This document shows positions 1-7,679 of a stretch of DNA of 14,882 nucleotides, piece after piece; position 1 is the first letter of the stretch; every line of letters starts with the position of its first letter. Position numbers and translations under genes: made by a program. The DNA comes from Bacteroidota bacterium (GTDB taxonomy: Bacteria > Bacteroidota > Bacteroidia > NS11-12g > UBA9320), in contig JAHEKB010000031.1 of NCBI GenBank assembly GCA_024638525.1, positions 1 through 14,882 of the forward strand, given 5' to 3'. The notes below the pieces were generated by a model. It was not told where the DNA came from and ran no database searches. It saw nothing but the letters and a program-made list of their open reading frames with translations.

Positions 1-2
1 AT

Positions 3-3000
3 CGAATTTTTAAGCAAGCTGAAACCACAGCGAATCGTCTTGGTGCTCCTCTGCAGCAAGTTGAGAAGAGTTACAAAAGAATGATCCCGGCCTTGAAGGC
101 TGTAGGTACAAGTGCTGCTGACTCTGATAAGTTCATTGCTGCTATCAGCGCAAGAAGCCAAACACTTGGATTAAATACAGAACAATCAGGACGACTGCTG
201 GAGGCATTCGCTCAGGTACTCAGTAAGGGTAAATTGCAGGCAGAAGAGCTAAACCAACAGATCTCTGAACTTGACGGTGCATTTAGAACGCAATTTGCAG
301 ATGCATTAGGAGTAAGCAGTGCAGCATTAAATGAGTTAATATCTGACAGCAAGATTACTGCTGATGTATTTGTCGAGACTGTTAATAAAATGCAAAATGG
401 CGTAGATGCGCTAGCAAAAAAAATTGAAAATGGTACAGCTACAATTCAACAGCTGCAAAATGTAGCATCCAATATTGAAACTAAAAACCTTGAAGGCATT
501 GCTAAAGCTATTGAACCAGCAATTAAGGCGTTTTTAGAAATCCGCTTGGCAGTTGCTGAATTTATCAAAGAATTTAAACAGACCAAGACCTTCGATTTTC
601 TTGCTACTACATTTAATCAAATAGCAAAATCAGCACGAACTTTAATTGATAATACTTTAAAATTAGTTTTAGCAGTAAGCCAATTATTAGCCCCGATCAC
701 TGGATTATTGGATGGTATTTTGAGTCTTGATGCTAATTTTGGCGGGTTGATCGGGATCTTAGCGCATGTAGCTGCTGGCTTACTTCTAATAAAAGGAGTA
801 ACTGTTGCATTTGCTACAGTTATAATCACGCTTGTAGGCGCTGCCCAGACTGCACAAGCAACACTTTTAGGAGTAGGCGCATCCGGGAAAGTAGCCGCTT
901 TAGGCATGATGCTGTCAGATGCAAGTGCAAAGAAACTAACAATAGGATTAATAGCCCTTCAAAAAGCTATACCATTTCTTGCTATTGCAGCAGGTATTGG
1001 ATTAATCGTCAACGCATTTAGGGCTAGCGCGAAGGGCGCTGCCGAGGTTAAGTCAGCATACAGTAGCTCTTTTGATAGCTTAAGTAAATCACTAGAAGAA
1101 GTCAGTACTGCAGCCAAAAAGGCTCCGCCTACTCTTGCTGAAGCGACACAAAGCGTTGAACAAGTAGCAGATTCAGCTAGCTTTGCGGGCGGCGCATGGG
1201 CATTGCTTGGTACAGGCATTATTGCGGCTGGCGTAGCAGCAGCTACTGTCGCTACAGGTGGACTTGCACTGGTGGCTATTGCGGCTACAACAGCTGCTGC
1301 AGCGGCGGCTGCTGGAGCTAAAGCTAATGAAGAATTGGAAAAGTCTGGTAGAGGCAGACAGCTTATTAAGTCAACTAAAGAATACAATACTTTAGTTTCT
1401 CAGGCTGAAAGTAAAGCAAAAGGGCTCGGCGCTGCGATTGGGGCGACTGATTTTAGCAATTTTGCTTCAGGATCTGAAAATTTAGAGCAATTAGGGAAAT
1501 TGTATTCAGCTACCAGTAAAAATATTAAAGAGCGAATTGCTACAAATAAACAATTAATTGCTACAGAAAGGGGTCGAGAAAAAGTAAATGAAGCTGTAAT
1601 CACTAAATTAGAAGCTGAGAATGTACAGCTTGCAGAAAAAGGCCGTCTGGCCGCTGCGTCTGAGAAAGCTATACAGGATGAAACTGCAGCAAGAATTAGA
1701 AATGGCGATGCAAATGCAACGGCAGCAGCTTCTGCAGATCAATTACAAAAAGCACAAAAACAGCTAAACGAAGAAATTAATACTGATTTAATTGAAGCAC
1801 AGACAGAAGCAATCAAGAAGTATGGCAAAGAAGCTAACGCAGCATCTTTAATAGGTGCAGCTAACATTGCAGCTGAAGTCGTAGCCTCTGAACAAAGAAC
1901 GAAGAACGCAAAAGAGCACCTTGCGGTACTTGCGAAAAGAGGTAAACTCAATGAAGAAGAAATTGCTTTACAAAGGCAACTAACCAATGTAGTTGCAACA
2001 GAAACCCAAAAACAAGCTCAATTGGGAATTGATGCTCGTAATGCAGTCATCGACGCATTTAAAGCGGGTATCGCTGAGGTCGACGGCCAAGTAGATATAA
2101 TCCTACAAAGTTCAAGCAGACTGAAAGGTGCTTTTGATGGCATCAGTGGTACATTCGTTTCTGGATTACAAGCGGCAAATGGATTAATTGATGAAATTGC
2201 AAGCCGAGAACTTAAGGGCCTTGAGGTTGGAAGTGCAAAGAGAAAGCAAATTATTGAGAGACAACTTAAAGCACAAGCTCTTACTAATGAAATTGAAAAT
2301 CGCATCGCTCTTTTAAAGCTTACTACACAGAACAAAATTGCTACAAGTCAGGCTAAAATTGAGCAAATCAGATTAAGAAATGCAGCCAAAATTGCACAGG
2401 CTGAAGGTAATTCTGGACTAGCTAAAGCTTATAACGAAGCAGCTAATCAGCAAGGATTAATTATTCAAGGATTAGATCAGCAATTTAGGATAGAAAAGGA
2501 ACTGCTTGGAATTCAAAAAGCAACAAAAGATCAAAAGCTAATCAATAAAGGTTTAGATGAAGAAATTTCAAGAAGCGCTCAAGGCGTGGCGAAAAAACTT
2601 GACGTGCAACTTGTGACTCTTAAAGACGCAGAAGGGAAGCAAAGGAAGTTAATTAAGCTTGCTGGCGATTACGGCACTGCTATATCCAAAGCTGCTACTG
2701 ACAGCCAGGATACTGCTGAAGCACTACAGGGTACATCTTTAGACAATGGCGTTGAGGCAGCTAAAGAAATAACAAATGCTTTAGGCAATGCCAAAGGTGC
2801 AGGTGATGGCTTGGAATCTGTAATGGAAGCAGTTAAGGACACTATTTCTGGCGGAGCAGATGAAGCCAATAAAATCGTTGGTTTCCTGAGGACATCAGTA
2901 GGTGAAGCTGGTAAGTTGCAACGAATTGTCCTTTCAGGGGCTCCTGCCCGTGCAATGGGCGGTCCTGTTACTAGTGGCAAGCAATATACAGTTAATGATG

Positions 3001-3383
3001 GCGGAGGTAGGGAAGGATTCTTGAGTAATTCCGGCAAGTTTAGTATGCTGCCTGCTGCGAGAAACATGAAATGGACTGCTCCTACTTCTGGTACGGTCAT
3101 TCCTGCCAGCCTTGTTAGTGACTTTATCTCAGCAAGTTCCAACGAAAAGATTCAATCTGCTTCATCTGGTATTAAGCCTAAGCAAAACCCAGCTGCAAAT
3201 ACAACTTCAGACGGAGTTTCTGGCAACCTAGTCAAGCAAATGACCGCTGCTTTGACTGGATCTGGCGGCAATCAACGCATTACAAACAACGTGACGATTC
3301 AAAGCCAGCAACCTGTCACAGATGCGTCGAAGATCATGACGAATGTGGCTCGTATGCGGCTCCGTAACGGCCGGAGGATCTAG
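3..3383 (+). CDS. Tape measure protein, 5'-truncated by the window
   Basis: Sets tail length and threads the tail tube during assembly. The reading frame is open from base 3, and the 26 codons before the first Met (position 81) continue the conserved domain, so the true start lies outside the window. Numbering from Met81: residues 1-105 carry the tape-measure N-terminal core, seen in the run around GKLQAEELNQQISE, GAFRTQFADALGVS and the following NELISDSKI. Hydrophobic, Ala/Gly-rich stretches lie at about 221-258, 294-313 and 370-413 and could be membrane-inserting. Residues about 430-830 are helical, Lys/Glu/Ala/Gln-rich and coiled-coil-like. Residues 957-1007 match the C-terminal signature of many tape measures (ARAMGGPVTSGKQYTV, then GREGF and GTVIPA). 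At least 1126 residues are present; at the usual 1.5 angstrom per residue this implies a tail of at least about 170 nm. Identity is secure; siphovirus versus myovirus is not settled. Confidence 0.95.
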   Translation, partial: RIFKQAETTANRLGAPLQQVEKSYKRMIPALKAVGTSAADSDKFIAAISARSQTLGLNTEQSGRLLEAFAQVLSKGKLQAEELNQQISELDGAFRTQFADALGVSSAALNELISDSKITADVFVETVNKMQNGVDALAKKIENGTATIQQLQNVASNIETKNLEGIAKAIEPAIKAFLEIRLAVAEFIKEFKQTKTFDFLATTFNQIAKSARTLIDNTLKLVLAVSQLLAPITGLLDGILSLDANFGGLIGILAHVAAGLLLIKGVTVAFATVIITLVGAAQTAQATLLGVGASGKVAALGMMLSDASAKKLTIGLIALQKAIPFLAIAAGIGLIVNAFRASAKGAAEVKSAYSSSFDSLSKSLEEVSTAAKKAPPTLAEATQSVEQVADSASFAGGAWALLGTGIIAAGVAAATVATGGLALVAIAATTAAAAAAAGAKANEELEKSGRGRQLIKSTKEYNTLVSQAESKAKGLGAAIGATDFSNFASGSENLEQLGKLYSATSKNIKERIATNKQLIATERGREKVNEAVITKLEAENVQLAEKGRLAAASEKAIQDETAARIRNGDANATAAASADQLQKAQKQLNEEINTDLIEAQTEAIKKYGKEANAASLIGAANIAAEVVASEQRTKNAKEHLAVLAKRGKLNEEEIALQRQLTNVVATETQKQAQLGIDARNAVIDAFKAGIAEVDGQVDIILQSSSRLKGAFDGISGTFVSGLQAANGLIDEIASRELKGLEVGSAKRKQIIERQLKAQALTNEIENRIALLKLTTQNKIATSQAKIEQIRLRNAAKIAQAEGNSGLAKAYNEAANQQGLIIQGLDQQFRIEKELLGIQKATKDQKLINKGLDEEISRSAQGVAKKLDVQLVTLKDAEGKQRKLIKLAGDYGTAISKAATDSQDTAEALQGTSLDNGVEAAKEITNALGNAKGAGDGLESVMEAVKDTISGGADEANKIVGFLRTSVGEAGKLQRIVLSGAPARAMGGPVTSGKQYTVNDGGGREGFLSNSGKFSMLPAARNMKWTAPTSGTVIPASLVSDFISASSNEKIQSASSGIKPKQNPAANTTSDGVSGNLVKQMTAALTGSGGNQRITNNVTIQSQQPVTDASKIMTNVARMRLRNGRRI
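3373..3377 (+). promoter_or_regulatory. Ribosome binding site of the small tail protein gene
   Basis: GGAGG lies 8 nt before the ATG at 3386, inside the last codons of the tape measure gene. It is a canonical Shine-Dalgarno sequence and fixes the start of the next gene, which begins 2 nt after the tape measure stop. Confidence 0.85.
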
Positions 3384-3385
3384 TA

Positions 3386-3805
3386 ATGGCTGGAAGTATC
3401 ACAATCAGCTACGGAAGCGACTCAGTGGCCTTTACGGACTTCTCAGGGGACGATCTGCCGAGCTCTGTACTTGGTCAAGCTAGCTTAGAATTTACCCAGA
3501 TCGGATTGGGTTACGCTCAAGGTCCAGCACGCCAGCAACGTAAAATCTGGGCAATTGCTACATATGCGACACCAGCGGAGATCGCAACATTGAATGGAAT
3601 CTTTACGGCATGGGATACAGCTAGGTCTACTTCTTTAAATACTTCTGTTGTTAATATTGTCGATAATCTGCTAAGAGAAGCAACCAATAATGTAAATATA
3701 CCCATAGTCACAACTACTGCATTCTTTACCTCTCCACCGACTGTTTCAAGAGTAGGTAGAACTAATGAAGTATTCTTATTGAGCTTTGGCTTAACGGAGG
3801 TGTAA
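3386..3805 (+). CDS. Small tail protein between tape measure and hub
   Basis: 139 residues, function not recognised by sequence. It has no signal peptide or membrane segment. The N-terminal half is beta-rich (starts AGSITISYG). A central helical stretch at about residues 60-80 contains TPAEIATLNGIFTAWDTAR, and the protein ends in a beta strand (FLLSFGLTEV). It sits between the tape measure and the hub, where siphoviruses encode the distal tail protein or another minor tail protein, so a tail-tip structural role is inferred from position. It is shorter than usual distal tail proteins, so that specific name is not assigned. The start is supported by GGAGG at 3373-3377. Its stop is directly followed by the next ATG, which implies coupled translation with the hub gene. 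Confidence 0.8.
   Translation: MAGSITISYGSDSVAFTDFSGDDLPSSVLGQASLEFTQIGLGYAQGPARQQRKIWAIATYATPAEIATLNGIFTAWDTARSTSLNTSVVNIVDNLLREATNNVNIPIVTTTAFFTSPPTVSRVGRTNEVFLLSFGLTEV
3796..3800 (+). promoter_or_regulatory. Ribosome binding site of the hub gene
   Basis: GGAGG lies 5 nt upstream of the ATG at 3806 and overlaps the end of the preceding gene. It supports 3806 as the start and translational coupling across the stop/start junction (TAA immediately followed by ATG). Confidence 0.85.
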
Positions 3806-6800
3806 ATGACACTTGCGAATACAACCTCTAAAATTCGTTTATATATTAATGGCACTGATTATAGTAATTCTTTAATCGAAGGTTCTACTTCTGATGATTC
3901 TGCTTACAGTACAAATATAATTACAACAAAAGGTTCTATTGTTCTCGGCGGCGATACAAGTGTACTCGATTATAACAAAACTTTATTCCCGTTAGGGTCT
4001 AGAGTTAATGTTTACGCTACTCTGGATAATTCTAGGGTAGCAAAATTACCGCGCGGTCAACTATATGTTTTAAATTCGAGTATTGACGTTAATGCTAGAC
4101 AGACAATTCTTGAGGTTGGATGTTCTCTTGCATACCTAGTTTCCAGAGAAGGGTCATATACATCAAAAATTAAAACGTTAATAACAAGTTTTATCTCAAG
4201 TGAGGTGAAAGGTTCTTTTATCATTGATGATTATAATCTTTCAACTTTGCAATCTCTTTTAGAGATAGAAGGCAAGGTAATATTTCAAGATCCATATGGA
4301 CATATCCAATCTCTTAACCAATTTGGCAATGACGGCTTAGGTTCTAATCTAAGCAATGCAAAACTAACAAGTTTTGACAAAGAAACTGCTATTGCAATCG
4401 ATTCGATCGGAGGAGCTATTGAAGACTTGCCCTCAGCAATACTTGCCAAAACTAATGTAGAGGTGCCTTCCTCTGAAGAAGATGAAAATGGATCTGTAAA
4501 TCCTCCTCCTTTTGTAACTTCTCGCGTAGAAAGAACTATTTCAATACCAAGTGCAGAAAAGACACATACTTATAATGGCTCTTTCACAGTAAGGAACGAT
4601 CCCAGTTCTGCGGAAGGTGGCACTGAAGCTGTAGCCGGTTGCGGTACGATCAATGAGCCTGTTGCGGGAGAGCCCTCTCCTTATGCATATACAGCGATAG
4701 GATCATCTGGGGCGACTCAATACGATGCGCTCGAAAAAGTCACTAACGGTCGTTACATAAGTTACGAAGGTCCAGGCAATCAGGTAGATTTTGAGTATGA
4801 TTTTGAGTATTGCTCTGCAGCGACTTATGCTGGTAGTGTAATTCGCAGTGTAATAGACGTTTACGTCAATGGTGTAAATACTGAGGTTGAAAGATCCAAT
4901 GCAATGTTAAGTAAAGCAAATCAGGCTTATACCTTAAGAGATGACTATGCCTCAAGGCCAGGTAACCCTGTTTACACTTATTCTAATGGTGTTGTAGTTA
5001 ATACTACATATACAGCGGAAGGAACTCTTAATAAAGAAGCTGTTGAATATTATGGTTGCGCTGCAGATCAATACTTAGAAGCTGGTAAAAATATTTTAGA
5101 ACGTGCAGAGAACGCGCTAGCAAACAAAGTAGGATTTTTTGCAGATCAATATACAGGAATATATGGCTATTCCAGAATGCAGCAAGTATTTTATAGCTAT
5201 GGGGAAGGGGATGAAGTCATCCAAAAGACGCAGCTAAATTATATTCACACAGCCTCAAGTGCTAGAGCACAAAAAGCAGCAAGTAGAGTTCGTGTATTTC
5301 ACACTGGAAATGCAAGGTTAGATAGAATGAGATATCAGATAGCGGAGGGTGTCGACTTTAGTAGTTTTAATGTTTTTAATAAATTTTTTAATAGCGTTGT
5401 AAGTGGAGACCCGTTACTGACTGGACATGATGAATCACTGCTTAGAAACCCAACCAGATCTTTTAATCTTGTCTTAGCATCTAAAACAGTAACTACTTAT
5501 AAATATGGCAGTGTTTACAATACAGAAACTGAACTTTTTACAGATTTTGAAGATCCTAAGAACAGTTACCACAGGGTTAACTATTCTTCTGCTAGTGGCC
5601 CTGAAGAGCCTGACAGGATTGAATACCAAAGAGATGGTAATGGTTGCTTGTATGCCAATGACGATTCTTCTGATACAGAAAATGAAGAGATAGAATCTAT
5701 AGTATCTATAAACATTGCAAACAAGCTTGGGACATCCTCTGTCCCGATCTCATGGCTTGGTACCCCTGGCGCTCAAGTAAAAGAAGTGCAATTACCATTA
5801 GACTTTGCCCCGATTAAGACAAAAATATGCGATGGAGTAAGATTTATTCCTGACACATCCGCAAAACTTAATATATATTCTCAGATTCTTTCTAGATATG
5901 CAAATAATCTTGCCAAGAAAATTACTGCAGATAATTTTGGCTATCGTATTACAGAAAGAGGTACAAGAGCTGAGCTTTTTGAATACTATCCATTTTACCC
6001 GATTTCATTAGATATTTCAAGCCTTGGTAAAAAGTATAAATTACGAGTTGCTTCTTCTAATTGGGTTTTTGATTCTGATAATGTACTATGTTCATTTGAT
6101 TGTTTCAATGTAGGTTCTGTCTCAACTTCAAGCTCTGGGCCACGGACTACTCCAAGTGTCTATGTTCGTCTTATAAAAGTCGAGGCAACTACTACATTAA
6201 CTAACTCATATTTTAATTTACCTCAAACTGCTGCGTCTATTACTATTAAAGATCTGCCTGCCGGTGGAGCATTAAATTTAAACGGCAGCCCAGTAACTAC
6301 TGGTACCGTAATTACTTTAGATCAAATAAATGCAGGCAATGTTACTTTTGTTCCATCGGCTGGTGGCACAACTACAGTTGAGGTTGGCTTTGAAGCTTCT
6401 ACTTCTAGTGGAACCCAGATCACCTCTATCGATGGTATTTATCCTCCAATTCAACTAGATCTTCCTACTTATGTCTTTGCTGATGCTGGAGATTTTACCA
6501 ATAATACTACTAATGGAGGATTTGACGGCGATGCTGGTGATTTTGACGCCGGAACTAGCCCTGGTGGGCCTTACAGCCTAAATGGCGGTGATTTTGACAC
6601 TGGAACACCAGTCGTCGTTGATGAGCCCAGTAATCCCGCAGGCGCGTCTACTGGCAACAACACAGTAGATCCTGAATTGGAATCAGGTATTTCAGTTGTT
6701 GATGGTAACAATACAACTATTTCTACTGATACCTTGCCCGCACCAGCAGGTAATTTAGATCCAAACTTTGAAGTAGTTATTGATTTTAACCTAAAGCCAA

Positions 6801-6982
6801 AGACATACTTCAGATTGGCCGCCGAGGTATTACCTCAACTTGGTTGGAACTATTACTACATTGCAGCACCTCTTGGTACTGCGATTGACATAGGTACAAT
6901 TGCAAGTCCGAATAGTTATGCAATGAATTTTGGAACAATTACAGCTCCTATCGAACCAGTTCTAGCCTCTTCCGTTGTTTAG
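3806..6982 (+). CDS. Large tail hub/tip structural protein with C-terminal beta module and Asp-Gly-Phe repeats
   Basis: 1058 residues. The N-terminal 110 residues (IRLYINGTDYSNSLIEG, then a strand with TTKGSIVLGG) look like the first beta-barrel of phage hub or tail-associated proteins that cap the tube below the tape measure. Residues about 180-780 are long, Tyr/Ser/Asn-rich and not assigned to a family. Residues about 795-868 resemble a cadherin-like beta domain of bacterial adhesins (SITIKDLPAGGALNLNG, then VTTGTVITLDQINAGNVTFVP). Residues 893-933 hold three Asp-Gly-Phe repeats. The C-terminus (about 985-1058) is another beta-rich piece. No lysozyme or peptidase motif was seen. Position after tape measure and a small tail protein agrees with a tip or hub role. 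The start is set by GGAGG at 3796. Structural identity is confident; exact equivalence to T4 gp27 or Tal is inferred. Confidence 0.8.
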   Translation: MTLANTTSKIRLYINGTDYSNSLIEGSTSDDSAYSTNIITTKGSIVLGGDTSVLDYNKTLFPLGSRVNVYATLDNSRVAKLPRGQLYVLNSSIDVNARQTILEVGCSLAYLVSREGSYTSKIKTLITSFISSEVKGSFIIDDYNLSTLQSLLEIEGKVIFQDPYGHIQSLNQFGNDGLGSNLSNAKLTSFDKETAIAIDSIGGAIEDLPSAILAKTNVEVPSSEEDENGSVNPPPFVTSRVERTISIPSAEKTHTYNGSFTVRNDPSSAEGGTEAVAGCGTINEPVAGEPSPYAYTAIGSSGATQYDALEKVTNGRYISYEGPGNQVDFEYDFEYCSAATYAGSVIRSVIDVYVNGVNTEVERSNAMLSKANQAYTLRDDYASRPGNPVYTYSNGVVVNTTYTAEGTLNKEAVEYYGCAADQYLEAGKNILERAENALANKVGFFADQYTGIYGYSRMQQVFYSYGEGDEVIQKTQLNYIHTASSARAQKAASRVRVFHTGNARLDRMRYQIAEGVDFSSFNVFNKFFNSVVSGDPLLTGHDESLLRNPTRSFNLVLASKTVTTYKYGSVYNTETELFTDFEDPKNSYHRVNYSSASGPEEPDRIEYQRDGNGCLYANDDSSDTENEEIESIVSINIANKLGTSSVPISWLGTPGAQVKEVQLPLDFAPIKTKICDGVRFIPDTSAKLNIYSQILSRYANNLAKKITADNFGYRITERGTRAELFEYYPFYPISLDISSLGKKYKLRVASSNWVFDSDNVLCSFDCFNVGSVSTSSSGPRTTPSVYVRLIKVEATTTLTNSYFNLPQTAASITIKDLPAGGALNLNGSPVTTGTVITLDQINAGNVTFVPSAGGTTTVEVGFEASTSSGTQITSIDGIYPPIQLDLPTYVFADAGDFTNNTTNGGFDGDAGDFDAGTSPGGPYSLNGGDFDTGTPVVVDEPSNPAGASTGNNTVDPELESGISVVDGNNTTISTDTLPAPAGNLDPNFEVVIDFNLKPKTYFRLAAEVLPQLGWNYYYIAAPLGTAIDIGTIASPNSYAMNFGTITAPIEPVLASSVV
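6482..6604 (+). repeat. Asp-Gly-Phe repeat tract inside the hub protein
   Basis: Residues 893-933 of the hub contain three related units: DAGDFTNN, DAGDFDAG and NGGDFDTG, with a related GGFDG between the first two. Acidic Gly/Asp repeats of this kind could bind calcium or act as a flexible acidic linker between the cadherin-like domain and the C-terminal module. The repeats are seen directly; the binding role is a guess. Confidence 0.6.
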
Positions 6983-6983
6983 T

Positions 6984-7008
6984 GGAATACTACCTTGAAT
7001 TGGTTTAA
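6984..7008 (+). promoter_or_regulatory. Linker element copy 1: GGAATACTA plus hairpin before the 7011 start
   Basis: The 28-nt gap after the hub stop contains GGAATACTA (6984-6992) and then a 5-bp stem, TTGAA (6995-6999) with TTTAA (7004-7008, one G-U pair), loop TTGG. The start codon follows 2 nt later. There is no Shine-Dalgarno sequence at normal distance. Two further copies occur at 9885 and 13352. The role is unknown; translation start control is inferred. Confidence 0.5.
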
Positions 7009-7010
7009 AG

Positions 7011-7424
7011 ATGGCTGTTCTAACGTCTGCAGAGGTTAATGAACAGGTTAATCTGTCATATATTCGCGGTACTTATAAAGTAGCTTTAACATTTACAACT
7101 ACAGATTACACTTCAACTGTTTCTTTAGCAACAATAGCGGCAGATGAAGTTACTGTAGGAAACGGAGGCTATGCGAGGCTAAGTTATACTTACAGTGCTG
7201 CAGATTTATTAGCTTATTCAAATGGGCAACCATTAGCTCAAAAGGTAGCAACTTTTGTTCATGATGGCTCTTCCACGGATATGACTTTCAACTATGCTGT
7301 GTTACTAAGAGATGTTAGTGGTACGGTGACAGTCGTTGGCTTCCAAAAACTTGCAGAGACTATCGTTTTGTCTAATGGTAACTTTGCAACAATTAATATT
7401 AACATCTTGCAGGGAGTTGGTTAA
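7011..7424 (+). CDS. Small beta-rich structural protein
   Basis: 137 residues, family not recognised. The predicted pattern is almost entirely beta strands rich in Thr, Val and Ser (TYKVALTFTTTDYTSTVSLA; later MTFNYAVLLRDVSGTVTVVGF), with no signal peptide, membrane segment or catalytic motif. The strand-rich C-terminal half resembles small virion proteins that pack against tail tips or fibres, and the neighbours (hub upstream, fibre-like proteins downstream) agree with a tail-tip accessory or fibre-attachment role. The ATG at 7011 lacks a nearby ribosome binding site and is preceded instead by the GGAATACTA-hairpin element. The stop overlaps the next start as TAATG, so the two genes are probably translationally coupled. 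Coding status is confident; function is inferred from context only. Confidence 0.75.
   Translation: MAVLTSAEVNEQVNLSYIRGTYKVALTFTTTDYTSTVSLATIAADEVTVGNGGYARLSYTYSAADLLAYSNGQPLAQKVATFVHDGSSTDMTFNYAVLLRDVSGTVTVVGFQKLAETIVLSNGNFATININILQGVG
7411..7416 (+). promoter_or_regulatory. Ribosome binding site of the 84-residue gene
   Basis: AGGGAG ends 7 nt before the ATG at 7424 and lies within the last codons of the preceding gene. It selects this start within the TAATG overlap. Confidence 0.75.
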
Positions 7425-7678
7425 TGACATTAATTGACAAGTTAAATGAAAATTCAAATGTATCAAGGTTAAATGCTGTTGATGCTGCTTATGCCGGCAA
7501 CCCATATGCCGGTTCTAATTTTAAGGCAAAGTGGCAGGGTTATAATGAAGATGGTATGTCAATCATTAAGTATGAAGACCAACTGTACACTGCTAAAAAC
7601 TTATCGGGTCAATCTGCTGCAAGAAACAAAACAGTGTTCCTTAGAGCCGCTAAAGGAAGTAGAACTGTAAATTATTGA
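7424..7678 (+). CDS. Small protein with KWQG module
   Basis: 84 residues. The first 30 residues are Asn/Ala-rich (MTLIDKLNENSNVSRLNAVD). Residues 36-78 form a compact module that begins KWQGYNEDG and ends TVFLRAAKG. The same module is found at the N-terminus of the next gene's product (KWQGFDDDG there), so the two genes probably share a paralogous domain. No catalytic motif, signal peptide or membrane segment is present. The real start is supported by AGGGAG at 7411 and by the TAATG overlap with the upstream gene; the stop is separated from the next ATG by one base. The paralogy and location suggest a structural subunit assembling with the 734-residue protein, perhaps by the module self-associating or binding the same partner. 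That is inference; no known family is assigned. Confidence 0.75.
   Translation: MTLIDKLNENSNVSRLNAVDAAYAGNPYAGSNFKAKWQGYNEDGMSIIKYEDQLYTAKNLSGQSAARNKTVFLRAAKGSRTVNY
7529..7657 (+). repeat. KWQG module, copy A
   Basis: Encodes residues 36-78 of the 84-residue protein. Aligned with copy B at 7779-7907, the shared positions include KWQG, DG, a following I and K, a T.K pair and a T.L near the end. The nucleotide starts are also alike (AAGTGGCAGGG here, AAGTGGCAAGG in copy B), which suggests a duplication rather than convergence. Confidence 0.6.
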
Positions 7679-7679
7679 T

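Noticed and set aside
1300..1330. GCT/GCG repeat in the tape measure gene as a microsatellite
   Set aside because: It encodes the expected Ala-rich hydrophobic segment, with mixed codons rather than a pure repeat unit.
617..3142. Long minus-strand reading frames (up to 157 residues) opposite the tape measure gene
   Set aside because: They mirror a real, Ala-rich coding strand; their products are low-complexity Ala/Ser/Pro-rich, with no ribosome binding sites or recognisable domains.
7473..7670. 65-residue reading frame overlapping the 84-residue gene in another frame
   Set aside because: It lacks a ribosome binding site and its product shows no domain; the frame with the KWQG module, good SD and TAATG coupling is the real one.
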